Shown: one piece after another, positions 52,725-62,082 of the stretch | Layout of the letters: every line of letters starts with the position of its first letter | Position numbering within the stretch: position 1 is the first letter of the stretch | Assembly: GCF_000411135.1 (NCBI RefSeq) | Contig: NZ_KE150262.1 | Location: 436,770 to 500,769 of the forward strand | Direction: 5' to 3' | Length of the DNA: 64,000 bases | Source: Actinotignum schaalii FB123-CNA-2 | GTDB lineage: Bacteria > Actinomycetota > Actinomycetes > Actinomycetales > Actinomycetaceae | The notes under the pieces: generated by a model | The model's database searches: none | The model's input: only the letters and a program-made list of their open reading frames with translations | What the model was told of the DNA's origin: nothing | Position numbers and translations under genes: made by a program

Positions 52725-53102
52725 TCACGCTGCTGGGCGATCCTGGCTGGGATTGCCCGTAGCGTTGTTCTTATCGTCTAACGCGTCTTCTTTGGCGTAA
52801 AGCTCGAGAAGCTCATCTTGGTCCAATGGTTTCTTTGGCCACTGACCCGGTGGTGGCACTCTATCTACGCCGCCCTTCGTCAACGGGTTGCACCGTAGCA
52901 AGCGCCACACGGTTAAAAGTGTACCTTTGCCGGTCCCGTGAATCTGTATGGCTTGTATCGCATAGGCCGAACAGCTCGGTGCGTAGCGGCACCGCGGGGG
53001 ACGCGCGGCTGAGATTGTGCGTTGGTACCAGCGCACCGCTCGTACCAGCATGCTTTCTTTGCGTCGTTCTTCCGTTTCTCCGTTTTCCCGCGCCGGTGTC
53101 AT
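52725..53102 (-). CDS. yidD: Membrane protein insertion efficiency factor YidD
   Basis: A 125-residue YidD. The family core is RWYQRTISAARPPRCRYAPSCSAYAIQAI, and the C-terminus is an acidic extension. Its ATG at 53102 overlaps the rnpA stop (ATGA), which argues for coupling; the alternative start M18 at 53051 would drop a polar N-terminal tail. It assists YidC-mediated insertion. Confidence 0.93.
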   Translation of the reverse strand: MTPARENGETEERRKESMLVRAVRWYQRTISAARPPRCRYAPSCSAYAIQAIQIHGTGKGTLLTVWRLLRCNPLTKGGVDRVPPPGQWPKKPLDQDELLELYAKEDALDDKNNATGNPSQDRPAA

Positions 53103-53473
53103 GGGTTGCTCACCAGCCGGGAACGGTGCGCGCGTGCCTTGGCGAGCGCTCGGTCCACATCGGCACCGAGTTGCGCGCTGCTGCTTCCCGCCGCGGCGGG
53201 AAAAGCGCGAACGACGACGAGATCGCCGTCGTCAAAAAAACTTAGGCGGGCACGCATAAGATGGCGCAGTTGCCGGTATACCCGATGCCGCACCACGGAA
53301 TTTCCCACGGCTTTGGATACGACAAAACCGACCCGCACAGGGTGAGGGCCGGTTAGGGTCGATTCCGACTGGGAGCCGAGGATGACTTGGACGCGCCGCG
53401 CAGAGCCGCGCGTTCCGGAAAAGGCCGAGTCGAAATCCGCCGAACTCCGCATGCGGTGAACGGCTGGAAGCAT
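53099..53473 (-). CDS. rnpA: Ribonuclease P protein component
   Basis: A 124-residue RnpA, the protein subunit of RNase P that trims the 5' leader of tRNAs. The conserved VGFVVSKAVGNSVVRHRVYRQLRHLMR contains the RNA-binding RNR-type motif (here SVVRHRVYR). Its ATG follows the rpmH stop at once (TAAATG). It overlaps yidD by 4 bases. Confidence 0.96.
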   Translation of the reverse strand: MLPAVHRMRSSADFDSAFSGTRGSARRVQVILGSQSESTLTGPHPVRVGFVVSKAVGNSVVRHRVYRQLRHLMRARLSFFDDGDLVVVRAFPAAAGSSSAQLGADVDRALAKARAHRSRLVSNP

Positions 53474-53614
53474 TTACTGAGCCGAAATCTTGGCGCGACC
53501 CTTGCGACGGCGAGCTGCCAGAACAGCGCGACCCGCGCGGGTCGACATGCGCTTGCGGAAACCGTGTACCTTAGCGCGACGGCGATTATTCGGCTGGAAA
53601 GTCCGCTTAACCAC
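53474..53614 (-). CDS. rpmH: 50S ribosomal protein L34
   Basis: A 46-residue basic protein: [20 protein letters not shown] at the start, [19 protein letters not shown] next. It starts at GTG 53614 with GGAGGGGATC just before it. It is too short for most gene lists but matches L34 throughout. It stands at its conserved place, divergent from dnaA. Confidence 0.95.
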   Translation of the reverse strand: MVKRTFQPNNRRRAKVHGFRKRMSTRAGRAVLAARRRKGRAKISAQ

Positions 53615-54097
53615 GGTGATCCCCTCCACTAGATATTGACGGGCTTATCCACAAGCGGTGGCGGCCCTTCTTGACAAATAACGCGCGGCTGAACCACGCA
53701 TGGACTAGATGACTTTACGCGAGATCGGGCCGATGAGTCAAAGGTTTTTAGCGTGCGGTGACCGTTATCTCAAGGATGATCACTGTGAGAAAACACGTAC
53801 CAAAGCAATTTTTTCGACCTATGCACATCTGTGGAAAAGATTGAGGATAGGTTTTTAAGGCTCCACAGCGCGCAAGTGACCTGTGAATAACAGGGATGTA
53901 ATTTCCACAGGTGTGGAGAAGCCTGTGGATAACTTGTTAGCGTGTTGCGCGTCATTCACCTACGATAGGCAGACAGAGATAGGGCATGGCCTCGCCAGAT
54001 AGCGTGAAACTTACAGTCGTGATCATCAACGGCGCTCGGATCACCTGGCTGCGAGGCTCGCCCCCTTTTTTCTTGAAAGAGTCCTCAGGAGGATGTC
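53615..54097. other. oriC-flanking region between rpmH and dnaA with DnaA boxes
   Basis: This region contains two perfect DnaA boxes: TTATCCACA at 53645-53653 (plus) and TGTGGATAA at 53924-53932 (minus). Near matches are TGTGGAAAA (53830-53838), TGTGAATAA (53882-53890) and TTTCCACAG near 53902. Divergent rpmH and dnaA promoters must lie here. An AGGAGG before dnaA at about 54088 is the ribosome site. Confidence 0.8.
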
Positions 54098-55771
54098 ATG
54101 GCGGAGATGAACCCCGCGCGCGATGCTTGGCTGGCTGCCTTGGAATTGCTGCGCATGCAGGGCGACCTCTCCGATTCACAATCCGCTTTTGTGCGCATGG
54201 CCCACCCGCTGGCCACCGCCGAGGACATCTTCATGATCGTGGTGGGATCCGAGTTCGTGAAGAATTGGATCGAAGAACACGTTGCTGATCTTATGACCGG
54301 GGCGCTGTCCAATATTCTTGGCCACAACATTCGCTTGGTTATTTCCATTGATCCAAGCGTCAATGAATCCCCGCTCCCGGCTGCGGAACGCCGCGAATCC
54401 CGCCCGGTAGAGACCGCTCCGGCTCCGCGCCGCGCGGAAACTCCCACCGCACTATCCCCGGATTCGGAATGGAATCAGTCCGCTACCTATCGGGATTTCA
54501 CCCGGGAGGAACCGGGGGGCTACCCGGAGCTTCCCGCCGAGCCAGTGGCCGCTGCTGCGCCGTCGGCCCTCAGTTCCCCGCGCGTAACCGCACCGCACGT
54601 ACCGGCGCCACACGTAACCGCACCGGTCGAAAAAACTGAGCCAACCTCGCTCGCAACTTTGGCGATGGCCTCCGGGGAAGAAAAAATTTACGGGAATTCC
54701 GCCGATCCTTCTTTCGCGGCGATCTCCACGGCCGCCGGGCTCAACCCGAAATACACTTTCGATAATTTTGTGATTGGGGATTCGAATCGTTTTCCGACCG
54801 CAACTTCGCTAGCGGTTTCCGAGGCACCAGGAACTACCTACAATCCGCTTTTTCTCTATTCGGATTCCGGGATGGGGAAAACCCATCTCATGCACGCGAT
54901 CGGGAATTATGCGCTCTCGCTCTACCCGAATATTCACGTGCGTTATATCAGTGCCGAAGAGTTCACCAATGCTTTTATTAACGCGGTACGTGACGGCAGG
55001 CAAAGCGAATTCAAGGATTCTTTCCGCAAGGTCGATATTTTGCTGATCGACGATATCCAATTCATTGGCGGGCGTGATACCACCGTGGAGGAGTTCTTCC
55101 ACACCTTTAATGCTCTCACGAATTCCAATAAGCAGATTGTTATTACTTCCGATGTGGCCCCGAATCTACTCAATGGCTTCGAAGAGCGGATGCTTTCGCG
55201 TTTTAACTCCGGGGTGGTGGCCAGTATTGACCGCCCGAATCTGGAAACCCGTATCGCTATTCTGGAAAAGAAAGCGCATGTGGACGGCATTAGCGTGCCG
55301 CGCGAGGTGCATGAATATATCGCCACGCATATGACCACAAACGTGCGCGAAATGGAAGGCGCACTGCGGCGGGTCACCGCTTTCGCGGATCTGTCTAAGC
55401 AGCCGGTTTCGCTCACGCTATCCGAGATGGTTCTCAAGGATCTTATTACCAATCCGGATTCGGTGGATATTAAGCCGAGCCTCATTATGGCGCAAACGGC
55501 GAATTACTTCTCCATCACCATTGATGATCTCACCAGCGCGGATCGTTCCCGGATTCCGGTGACCGCGCGGCAAATCGCCATGTACCTGTGCCGGGAAATG
55601 ACGGATCTTTCTCTCCCCAAGATCGGTTCGCTTTTCGGCGGACGCGACCACACCACCGTCATGCACGCTTATCGAAAAATCGATAAGCAGATGGCCGAGC
55701 GGCAGACCACCTATAACCAGGTATCCGAGCTTTCCGTGCGTATTAAGCAGGCCGCCAGCCAGGCGGAGTAA
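54098..55771 (+). CDS. dnaA: Chromosomal replication initiator protein DnaA
   Basis: A 557-residue DnaA, the ATP-dependent initiator that binds TTATCCACA boxes. Domain I is about 1-90, domain II a Pro/Ala/Thr-rich linker to about 225 (longer than in Gram-negatives), domain III the AAA+ core with GMGKTH at 258-263 and [11 protein letters not shown] as Walker B, and domain IV a C-terminal HTH with the signature [19 protein letters not shown] precedes ATG 54098. DnaA sites flank both sides of it. Confidence 0.97.
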   Translation: MAEMNPARDAWLAALELLRMQGDLSDSQSAFVRMAHPLATAEDIFMIVVGSEFVKNWIEEHVADLMTGALSNILGHNIRLVISIDPSVNESPLPAAERRESRPVETAPAPRRAETPTALSPDSEWNQSATYRDFTREEPGGYPELPAEPVAAAAPSALSSPRVTAPHVPAPHVTAPVEKTEPTSLATLAMASGEEKIYGNSADPSFAAISTAAGLNPKYTFDNFVIGDSNRFPTATSLAVSEAPGTTYNPLFLYSDSGMGKTHLMHAIGNYALSLYPNIHVRYISAEEFTNAFINAVRDGRQSEFKDSFRKVDILLIDDIQFIGGRDTTVEEFFHTFNALTNSNKQIVITSDVAPNLLNGFEERMLSRFNSGVVASIDRPNLETRIAILEKKAHVDGISVPREVHEYIATHMTTNVREMEGALRRVTAFADLSKQPVSLTLSEMVLKDLITNPDSVDIKPSLIMAQTANYFSITIDDLTSADRSRIPVTARQIAMYLCREMTDLSLPKIGSLFGGRDHTTVMHAYRKIDKQMAERQTTYNQVSELSVRIKQAASQAE

Positions 55772-56460
55772 CGCTGTAGCTCGCGTTTCGTCCGTGCGGC
55801 ACGTTTAGTGCGGCACTTTGAATTCGGCACATGTAGTGCGACTAATTTAGTACGACGACGCTGCCATCTGACTAAGCAAACTCCGCTATCGAAGCGACTT
55901 TTAGGCTTAGCCCAGACCTTTACAGCGCTTTGCACCACTGGTGCGGCGCGCCTACCCCCAAAAACCTGACTAAATGAGCCAAGTCATGTTTCGAGTCCGG
56001 CTCCTCATATGTCACGTGCGGTTCACGGCCCGCCTCACAAGCGCCCCTGTTTCCTCACCCACATTACGTGCAGGAAAGCTATCCACAGGTCTTGCGGATA
56101 AGCTGTGGATACGAGCGTAAATTAAGCGGATCGGCGAGATCTAGCGGTGGATAGCCATTTGAGGAAAGTGTCTCATCCCCCGAAAGCCGCTATTATCCAC
56201 AATGCCGTCCACAGGCCCATCCACAAGCAGGATCCGCATGCTCACGCCGTTTCGAACACATTTCCACAGTGTCCACAGCACCTACTACTACCACTACCTA
56301 TTAACACTCGCACGAACAACAAACGGTCGCCGAGGGCCTGTGCACCCGCCGCGATAAACTACACTGTTGTAATTACAAAGCCGCTAAATTCTTTTCCTTC
56401 CGGGCCCTCCCTCGCGTAAAGTAGCTCTAGAAGTTCTTGTCATTGGGAGGAAGGTTCGCT
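55772..56460. other. oriC core between dnaA and dnaN
   Basis: A 689-base gene-free stretch. DnaA boxes: CTATCCACA (56079-56087), TGTGGATAC (56104-56112), TTATCCACA (56193-56201, perfect), CCGTCCACA (56205-56213), CCATCCACA (56217-56225), ATTTCCACA (56260-56268) and GTGTCCACA (56269-56277). Immediately after the last box comes a TAC-repeat tract (56283 onward) like DnaA-trio unwinding elements, followed by a somewhat AT-richer run toward dnaN. The first half (55772-56050) has short GTGCGGCAC repeats near 55794 and 55806 and one GTACGACG at 55850-55857. Confidence 0.85.
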
Positions 56461-57591
56461 GTGAAATTGCGGATTGAACACGATGTCTTCGCGGACGCCG
56501 TCTCGTGGACGGCACGCACTATCCCCACCCGCCCTTCGCTGCCCATCCTCTCCGGGATCAAAATTGAAGCCAAAGACACCGGCGTCGTTGCACTCTCCTC
56601 GTACGATCCTGATATTTCCTCCTACGCTGAAATTACCGGTGATGTAGAAGAAGCCGGAACTATTTTGGTGCACGGGCGTCTGCTGGCTGAATATGCCCGC
56701 GCACTCCCCAATAAGCCCATTGACCTCACTGTCGAAGGAACCAAACTTGATCTCCAATGCGGCTCTTCGCGCATGGTCATGACCTCGATGCCGCTGGAAG
56801 ATTACCCGGCCGCTCCGCCCCTTGACGGGGTATCGGGCGTGGTTGATGGTGCGGCCTGGCAGCATGCGGTAGCCCAGGCTGTCACCGCCGCCTCCACCGA
56901 TGACACCCTCCCGCTCCTCGTCTCGGTCTGCATTGAAATCAACGGTGAAAATATTGCCCTCATGGCAACTGACCGCTACCGCCTGGCCATCGCTAACCTC
57001 ACCTGGGAACCGGAAGATCCGCAGATTTCCGCGCGAATCCTGGTGCGGGCCAGTCGGCTTTCCGATATTGCGAAGTCCCTCGGTTCCGTCGGTAATGTGC
57101 GCATGACCCTGGATACCACCGGCCGTACCGGCCTCATTGGTTTCCGGGCTGCGGACCGCCAGAATGTGGCTCGCCTTATCGACGGCGATTACCCGCAGGT
57201 TCGGGCTCTCTTCCCGGATACCGTCAATGGCTACGCTGTGATTGATCGCCTCATGTTGCTTGATGCCATCAAGCGTGCGCGGCTCGTCGTCGAAAAAAAT
57301 AGCGCGGTGCGCCTAAGCTTTAGCGAGGGCAGCGTGGTCTTGGACGCCGGTCAAAACGATTCGGCGCAAACCAGCGAAGCACTGCCGGCAACCCTCACCG
57401 GAGAAGACATTGCGATGGCTTTCAATCCGGCCTACCTGCAAGATGGCTTGACCGCGGTAGATACGCCCTTCGTGCGCCTGTCCTTCACCAGCCCCACGAA
57501 ACCTGCGGTTATTACCGGCCAACCCGAAGAAACCGGCTCCGATACGGATGAGTTCCGCCTCCTCCTCATGCCGATTCGCACCTATTCCTAA
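56461..57591 (+). CDS. dnaN: DNA polymerase III beta sliding clamp
   Basis: A 376-residue clamp. It begins MKLRIEHDVFADAVSWTART and ends with the conserved PIRTYS, with ATDRYRLAI in the central domain. As a ring dimer it tethers polymerase to DNA. The start is GTG 56461 behind GGGAGGAAGG; the open frame to 56437 is not supported. It lies in the dnaA-dnaN-recF order. Confidence 0.97.
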   Translation: MKLRIEHDVFADAVSWTARTIPTRPSLPILSGIKIEAKDTGVVALSSYDPDISSYAEITGDVEEAGTILVHGRLLAEYARALPNKPIDLTVEGTKLDLQCGSSRMVMTSMPLEDYPAAPPLDGVSGVVDGAAWQHAVAQAVTAASTDDTLPLLVSVCIEINGENIALMATDRYRLAIANLTWEPEDPQISARILVRASRLSDIAKSLGSVGNVRMTLDTTGRTGLIGFRAADRQNVARLIDGDYPQVRALFPDTVNGYAVIDRLMLLDAIKRARLVVEKNSAVRLSFSEGSVVLDAGQNDSAQTSEALPATLTGEDIAMAFNPAYLQDGLTAVDTPFVRLSFTSPTKPAVITGQPEETGSDTDEFRLLLMPIRTYS

Positions 57592-57604
57592 GGCGCGGGT
57601 GTGA

Positions 57605-58867
57605 GTGTACATCTCTGACTTAGCGCTGGCGGATTTTCGTAACTACCGGCGTGAAGTGGCTCGTTTCCGCCCCGGGGTGACTATCCTCGTGGGCGAGAAC
57701 GGCCAGGGGAAAACCAATCTGGTGGAGGCTATCGCCTATCTCGCCACTCTCACCTCCCATCGAGTTTCTTCCGATAATGCCCTGATCCGCCAGGGTGCGA
57801 CCGCCGGCGTGGTACAGGCCCGGGTGGTGCGTGGCGAATCACCGACCACCGTGGAAGTGGAAATTTACGCTGGGCGCGCTAATCGAGCCCGCCTCAATCG
57901 CGGTAATGTGCGCCCGATAGAAATTCTCGGCACGATCCGCGCGGTGCTCTTCGCACCCGAAGATCTCTCCCTGGTACGTGGAGAACCAGCGGTACGGCGC
58001 GCTTTCCTGGATGACCTTATGGTGCAGCTGCGCCCGCGTCTAGCCTCGGTGAAAAGTGAATATGAACGGGTGATCCGTCAGCGCGCCGCCCTCCTGAAAA
58101 CTGCCGGAGCCTCGCGCCGCCGCGGACAAGCAGTGGATCACGCCGCCATTGATGTATGGGATGAACAGCTGGCCGCACTTGCCGCCCAGATCGTGGCCGC
58201 CCGCGCCGAATTGGTGGCGCGGCTCCGCCCGTATGTCACGGATATGTACAACATTGTGTCCGGTAACCGCGGGCACGCCCGCCTCGATTACGCGGCGAAT
58301 GCGTGGCGCGGCACTTTCGCCCTCCCTGATGCTGCCGCACTGTTAAACGACGCCGCCGCCAGCTGCCAGGCCGTCACCGCACAAGAAGAGGCGCTGCGGG
58401 ATGTGGAAACCGCCCGGTCTCTGCTGCGTTCTCAGCTGGATGAACGCCGGGATCAAGAAATTGAGCGCGGCGTGAATTTGGTGGGTCCGCACCGCGATGA
58501 CCTGCGCTTATCTTTAGGAACCCTGCCGGCCAAAGGCTACGCCAGTCACGGGGAAAGCTGGAGTTACGCCCTCGCCTTGCGTCTGGCCTGCTGGAAGTTA
58601 CTGAGCGAGGATAGCGAACCCATTCTCCTTCTCGACGATGTTTTTGCGGAACTTGATGCCCGGCGCCGGGAGCGCCTAGCTGAACTGGTGGCCCAGGCTG
58701 ACCAGGTGATTGTTACCGCCGCGGTGGGCGATGACCTGCCCGAAAGCCTGCGCGGGGATCGCCTCCATATCGCGGCGGGCAGCATTACCGGTGAGCTTCG
58801 TGACGGTGCGTTGACCGAAGAAGCGAACGGTAGCGCGGTAACCGAGGAGGTGCGCGATGGCGCGTGA
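57605..58867 (+). CDS. recF: DNA replication and repair protein RecF
   Basis: A 420-residue SMC-like ATPase that loads RecA at gaps. It opens with ISDLALADFRNYR, Walker A GENGQGKTN is at about 30-38, and Walker B is the ILLLDDVFAELD region. GTG 57605 starts 14 bases after dnaN. The last 30 residues are a variable acidic tail. Its end overlaps the dciA start by 11 bases. Confidence 0.95.
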   Translation: MYISDLALADFRNYRREVARFRPGVTILVGENGQGKTNLVEAIAYLATLTSHRVSSDNALIRQGATAGVVQARVVRGESPTTVEVEIYAGRANRARLNRGNVRPIEILGTIRAVLFAPEDLSLVRGEPAVRRAFLDDLMVQLRPRLASVKSEYERVIRQRAALLKTAGASRRRGQAVDHAAIDVWDEQLAALAAQIVAARAELVARLRPYVTDMYNIVSGNRGHARLDYAANAWRGTFALPDAAALLNDAAASCQAVTAQEEALRDVETARSLLRSQLDERRDQEIERGVNLVGPHRDDLRLSLGTLPAKGYASHGESWSYALALRLACWKLLSEDSEPILLLDDVFAELDARRRERLAELVAQADQVIVTAAVGDDLPESLRGDRLHIAAGSITGELRDGALTEEANGSAVTEEVRDGA

Positions 58868-59447
58868 GGCTGGAGATCTCTTCGCGCTTCACGCCTTGGA
58901 TGCCGCCCGGGAAGCGGCCTTCCGGCGCGGGGATGTGCGTACCCGCCGCCCCGCCGCGGCACCCCGTTACACTGCGGCGAATAGCACGGGCGCAGCCGGA
59001 GAACCCGGCGTGGCGGATCGCATTGGCGATCCGGTGGCTAGCCCCGGCCCGGGTTGGGGTGATGTGGGATCCGGGGCCCGGCCCTCCTGGCGCGACCCGC
59101 ATCCGGTAGGTGAACTCCTGGCTCGCACCATCCGCGACCGCGGCTGGCAAAGCCACCTCGATATCGCCTCCGTTTCCGCGCGCTGGGAAGATATTGTGGG
59201 ACCGAATGTAGCACGGCACTGCCGTATTGAGGATTTTTCCGACGACGGCGTTCTCACTCTGCGCGCTTCCTCCACCTCGTGGAAAACCCAGATGCGCGCG
59301 CTCCTCGCCACCCTTTCCGGGCGGATTGCCGCTGAAATAGGGGAGGGGATTGTCAAAGATATTGTGATTCTGGGTCCGCATCGGCCCAGCTGGAAGCACG
59401 GGCCGCTCTCCGTTCCCGGGCGCGGGCCCCGGGATACTTACGGATAG
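58857..59447 (+). CDS. dciA: DciA family (DUF721) helicase loader-type protein
   Basis: A 196-residue DUF721 protein. A disordered Arg/Ala/Pro N-terminal part (1-85) precedes the domain with RDRGWQSHLDIASVSARWEDIVGPNVARHCR and LTLRASSTSWKTQMR. DciA proteins load or assist DnaB where no DnaC/DnaI exists; dnaB is present at 22971. The ATG overlaps the recF end, and the pair sits before gyrB as in mycobacteria. Confidence 0.88.
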   Translation: MAREAGDLFALHALDAAREAAFRRGDVRTRRPAAAPRYTAANSTGAAGEPGVADRIGDPVASPGPGWGDVGSGARPSWRDPHPVGELLARTIRDRGWQSHLDIASVSARWEDIVGPNVARHCRIEDFSDDGVLTLRASSTSWKTQMRALLATLSGRIAAEIGEGIVKDIVILGPHRPSWKHGPLSVPGRGPRDTYG

Positions 59448-59466
59448 CCAGGCGCACCGATGCTGG

Positions 59467-59871
59467 CTATTCCCAGCCCAGGGCATGTAGGGCGTCGTCG
59501 TCCAAACCGTAAAAATGTCCGACCTCGTGGATAATGGTGACCCCGATTTCCTCCACTAATTCTTCGCGAGTTTCGCACCAGCGCATAAGCGGGCCGCGGA
59601 AAATAAAGATGCGGTCGGGAAGTAAGCCGGCATCATCACCGCGCTCGGTCAGCGCTACCCCATCGTAAAAACCGAGCACCGCGGGTAGGCCGTCCTCGTC
59701 GTAATCCTCCGGGCGGAGCATATCCGGCTCGGGTTCTTCCTCCACTAAAAACACCACATTGGGAAGGGAAGCAAGAAAAGCCTCGGGCAGCAGATCGATG
59801 GCATCGGCCACCGCCTCCTCGAATTCTTGCTCGGACATCTCCAGCACAGCGGTCCTCCGTCTCAGTTTCAT
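59467..59871 (-). CDS. Small metallopeptidase family protein (zincin-like)
   Basis: A 134-residue protein with the zincin motif HEVGHFYGLDDDALHALGW at the C-terminus, the HExxH plus a downstream aspartate. The family is acidic, short and of unknown substrate. The frame starts at ATG 59871 (no Shine-Dalgarno; TATAAG-like bases nearby suggest a leaderless message) with ATG 59838 after CTGGAG as the alternative. It is convergent with dciA. Confidence 0.85.
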   Translation of the reverse strand: MKLRRRTAVLEMSEQEFEEAVADAIDLLPEAFLASLPNVVFLVEEEPEPDMLRPEDYDEDGLPAVLGFYDGVALTERGDDAGLLPDRIFIFRGPLMRWCETREELVEEIGVTIIHEVGHFYGLDDDALHALGWE

Positions 59872-59986
59872 AGCTGCTTATAGGCTAGAATAGACGAGGG
59901 ACTCTCCAGCGTAGGTACCTACCAGAACGGCGGTCAACGCGGGAGAGGCCCATTTTTGAGAGTTAGCCTGAAGGAGTGTTCCGCGC

Positions 59987-62068
59987 GTGTCGGAAACAAC
60001 GAGTCATCCCGAGCCGGAACAGCACCCGGTTCAGCAGAGCCCTGCGCATCACGTCGGCGAAGTATCCCCCGATCAATCTTATGATGCATCGAATATTACC
60101 GTCCTCGAAGGCCTCGAGGCGGTGCGCAAACGCCCCGGTATGTATATTGGCTCCACCGGGGAGCGCGGTTTGCACCACCTGGTCTACGAAGTCGTGGATA
60201 ATTCGGTTGACGAAGCGCTGGCCGGCTATGCGGATACCATCACGGTGACCCTGCGTGAGGATGGCGGGGTTCGCGTGGAAGATAACGGGCGCGGTATCCC
60301 CGTGGATATGCACCCCACCGAAGGGCGCCCCGCGGTGGAAGTGGTCATGACCGTGCTGCACGCCGGCGGTAAATTCGGCCAGGGCGGCTACGCGGTATCC
60401 GGTGGCCTCCACGGTGTGGGTGTGTCCGTGGTGAACGCACTATCCACCCGAATGGAAACTATCGTCAAGCGCGATGGTTATGTATGGCGGATCGCCTATG
60501 AAAACGGGGTTCCCACCCGGGAACTGGAACGCGGGGAAGAAACCACCGAAACAGGAACTACCCAGACTTTCTGGGCCAATCCGGATATTTTCGAAACTAC
60601 GGATTACGATTTCGAAACGCTGCGTAAGCGTTTCCACCAGATGGCCTTCCTCAATAAGAACCTGCGCATCAACCTCATTGATGAGCGCCGCTCCGCCACC
60701 TCGGAAGGTGATGAAGTCACCGGGGCGGAAGGTGAAACCGCGGCGGAAGTTCCGGCCCGGCGCGAAGTCTCCTATTGCTATTCCGGCGGGTTGCTCGACT
60801 ACGTCAAGTTCCTCAACTCGATGAAAAAGTCGGAGATCATCAATAACGACATCATCTACTTCGAAGCTGAAGATGATGAGAAACAGATCGAAGTGGAAGT
60901 GGCCATGCAGTGGACCTCGGCCTATTCCGAATCGGTCAATACCTTCGCCAATACGATTAACACCACCGAAGGCGGAATGCACGAAGAAGGTTTCCGCTCC
61001 GCCCTCACCTCGGTTATTAATAAGTACGCGCGCGAACATGGGCTCCTCAAAGATAAGGACCCGAATCTTTCCGGTGATGATGTGCGCGAAGGCCTCACCG
61101 CGGTGATCTCCGTAAAACTGGGTAATCCCCAGTTCGAAGGTCAGACCAAAACCAAGCTCGGGAATACCGAAGCGCGCACCTTCGTGCAGCAGCAGATGTA
61201 CACCCAGCTCAGCGACTGGCTCGATTCACACCCGGCGGATGCCAAAGAAATTATTCGCAAGGGTACCCAGGCTTTTGCCGCCCGCGCGGCCGCCCGCAAA
61301 GCCCGGGAAGCGACCCGCCGCAAGTCTGTGCTGGAATCCGCCTCGATGCCAGGCAAGCTTAAGGATTGCACCTCGAATAAACCCGAGGAATGCGAAATCT
61401 TCATCGTGGAGGGTGATTCCGCCGGTGGTAGCGCCGTGAACGGGCGCGATCCGGAACACCAGGCGATTATGCCCATCCGCGGCAAGATCCTTAACGTGGA
61501 AAAGGCCCGCCTGGATCGGGCGCTTTCCTCGGATACCATCCAATCGCTTATCACCGCTTTCGGCACCGGCATCGGTGATGAATTCGATATCGATAAGCTG
61601 CGCTATCACAAGATCATTTTCATGGCCGATGCGGATGTGGACGGCTCGCATATTGCGACTCTCCTGCTCACTCTGGTGTACCGCTATATGCGTCCGCTTA
61701 TCGAAGCCGGGCATGTATTCCTGGCTATGCCCCCGCTCTACCGCATCAAATGGACGAATGCCCCGCATTCCTACGTGTTCTCGGATCGGGAACGCGATGA
61801 GGTGCTCGAAGAAGGTAAAGATAAGGGCTGGCGGCTGCCCCGCGAAGAATCCCAGCGCATCCAGCGCTATAAGGGTCTGGGTGAAATGAACGCGGAAGAA
61901 CTGTGGGATACCACCATGAATCCGGAATTCCGCACCCTCAAGCAGGTCTCCATCGGGGAGGCCGCCGCAACCGACGAAACCTTCAGTGTTCTCATGGGCG
62001 AAGATGTGGATTCTCGCCGCGGCTTCATTCAACGTAATGCGCACGACGTGCGCTTCCTCGATATCTAG
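59987..62068 (+). CDS. gyrB: DNA gyrase subunit B
   Basis: A 693-residue type IIA topoisomerase ATPase subunit. The GHKL fold shows [25 protein letters not shown] and [15 protein letters not shown]; the Toprim domain has [11 protein letters not shown] and [13 protein letters not shown], and the C-terminal [17 protein letters not shown] block. With GyrA it makes negative supercoils. GTG 59987 follows AAGGAG. gyrA begins 14 bases downstream. Confidence 0.97.
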   Translation: MSETTSHPEPEQHPVQQSPAHHVGEVSPDQSYDASNITVLEGLEAVRKRPGMYIGSTGERGLHHLVYEVVDNSVDEALAGYADTITVTLREDGGVRVEDNGRGIPVDMHPTEGRPAVEVVMTVLHAGGKFGQGGYAVSGGLHGVGVSVVNALSTRMETIVKRDGYVWRIAYENGVPTRELERGEETTETGTTQTFWANPDIFETTDYDFETLRKRFHQMAFLNKNLRINLIDERRSATSEGDEVTGAEGETAAEVPARREVSYCYSGGLLDYVKFLNSMKKSEIINNDIIYFEAEDDEKQIEVEVAMQWTSAYSESVNTFANTINTTEGGMHEEGFRSALTSVINKYAREHGLLKDKDPNLSGDDVREGLTAVISVKLGNPQFEGQTKTKLGNTEARTFVQQQMYTQLSDWLDSHPADAKEIIRKGTQAFAARAAARKAREATRRKSVLESASMPGKLKDCTSNKPEECEIFIVEGDSAGGSAVNGRDPEHQAIMPIRGKILNVEKARLDRALSSDTIQSLITAFGTGIGDEFDIDKLRYHKIIFMADADVDGSHIATLLLTLVYRYMRPLIEAGHVFLAMPPLYRIKWTNAPHSYVFSDRERDEVLEEGKDKGWRLPREESQRIQRYKGLGEMNAEELWDTTMNPEFRTLKQVSIGEAAATDETFSVLMGEDVDSRRGFIQRNAHDVRFLDI

Positions 62069-62082
62069 GATTTGTCATCATT

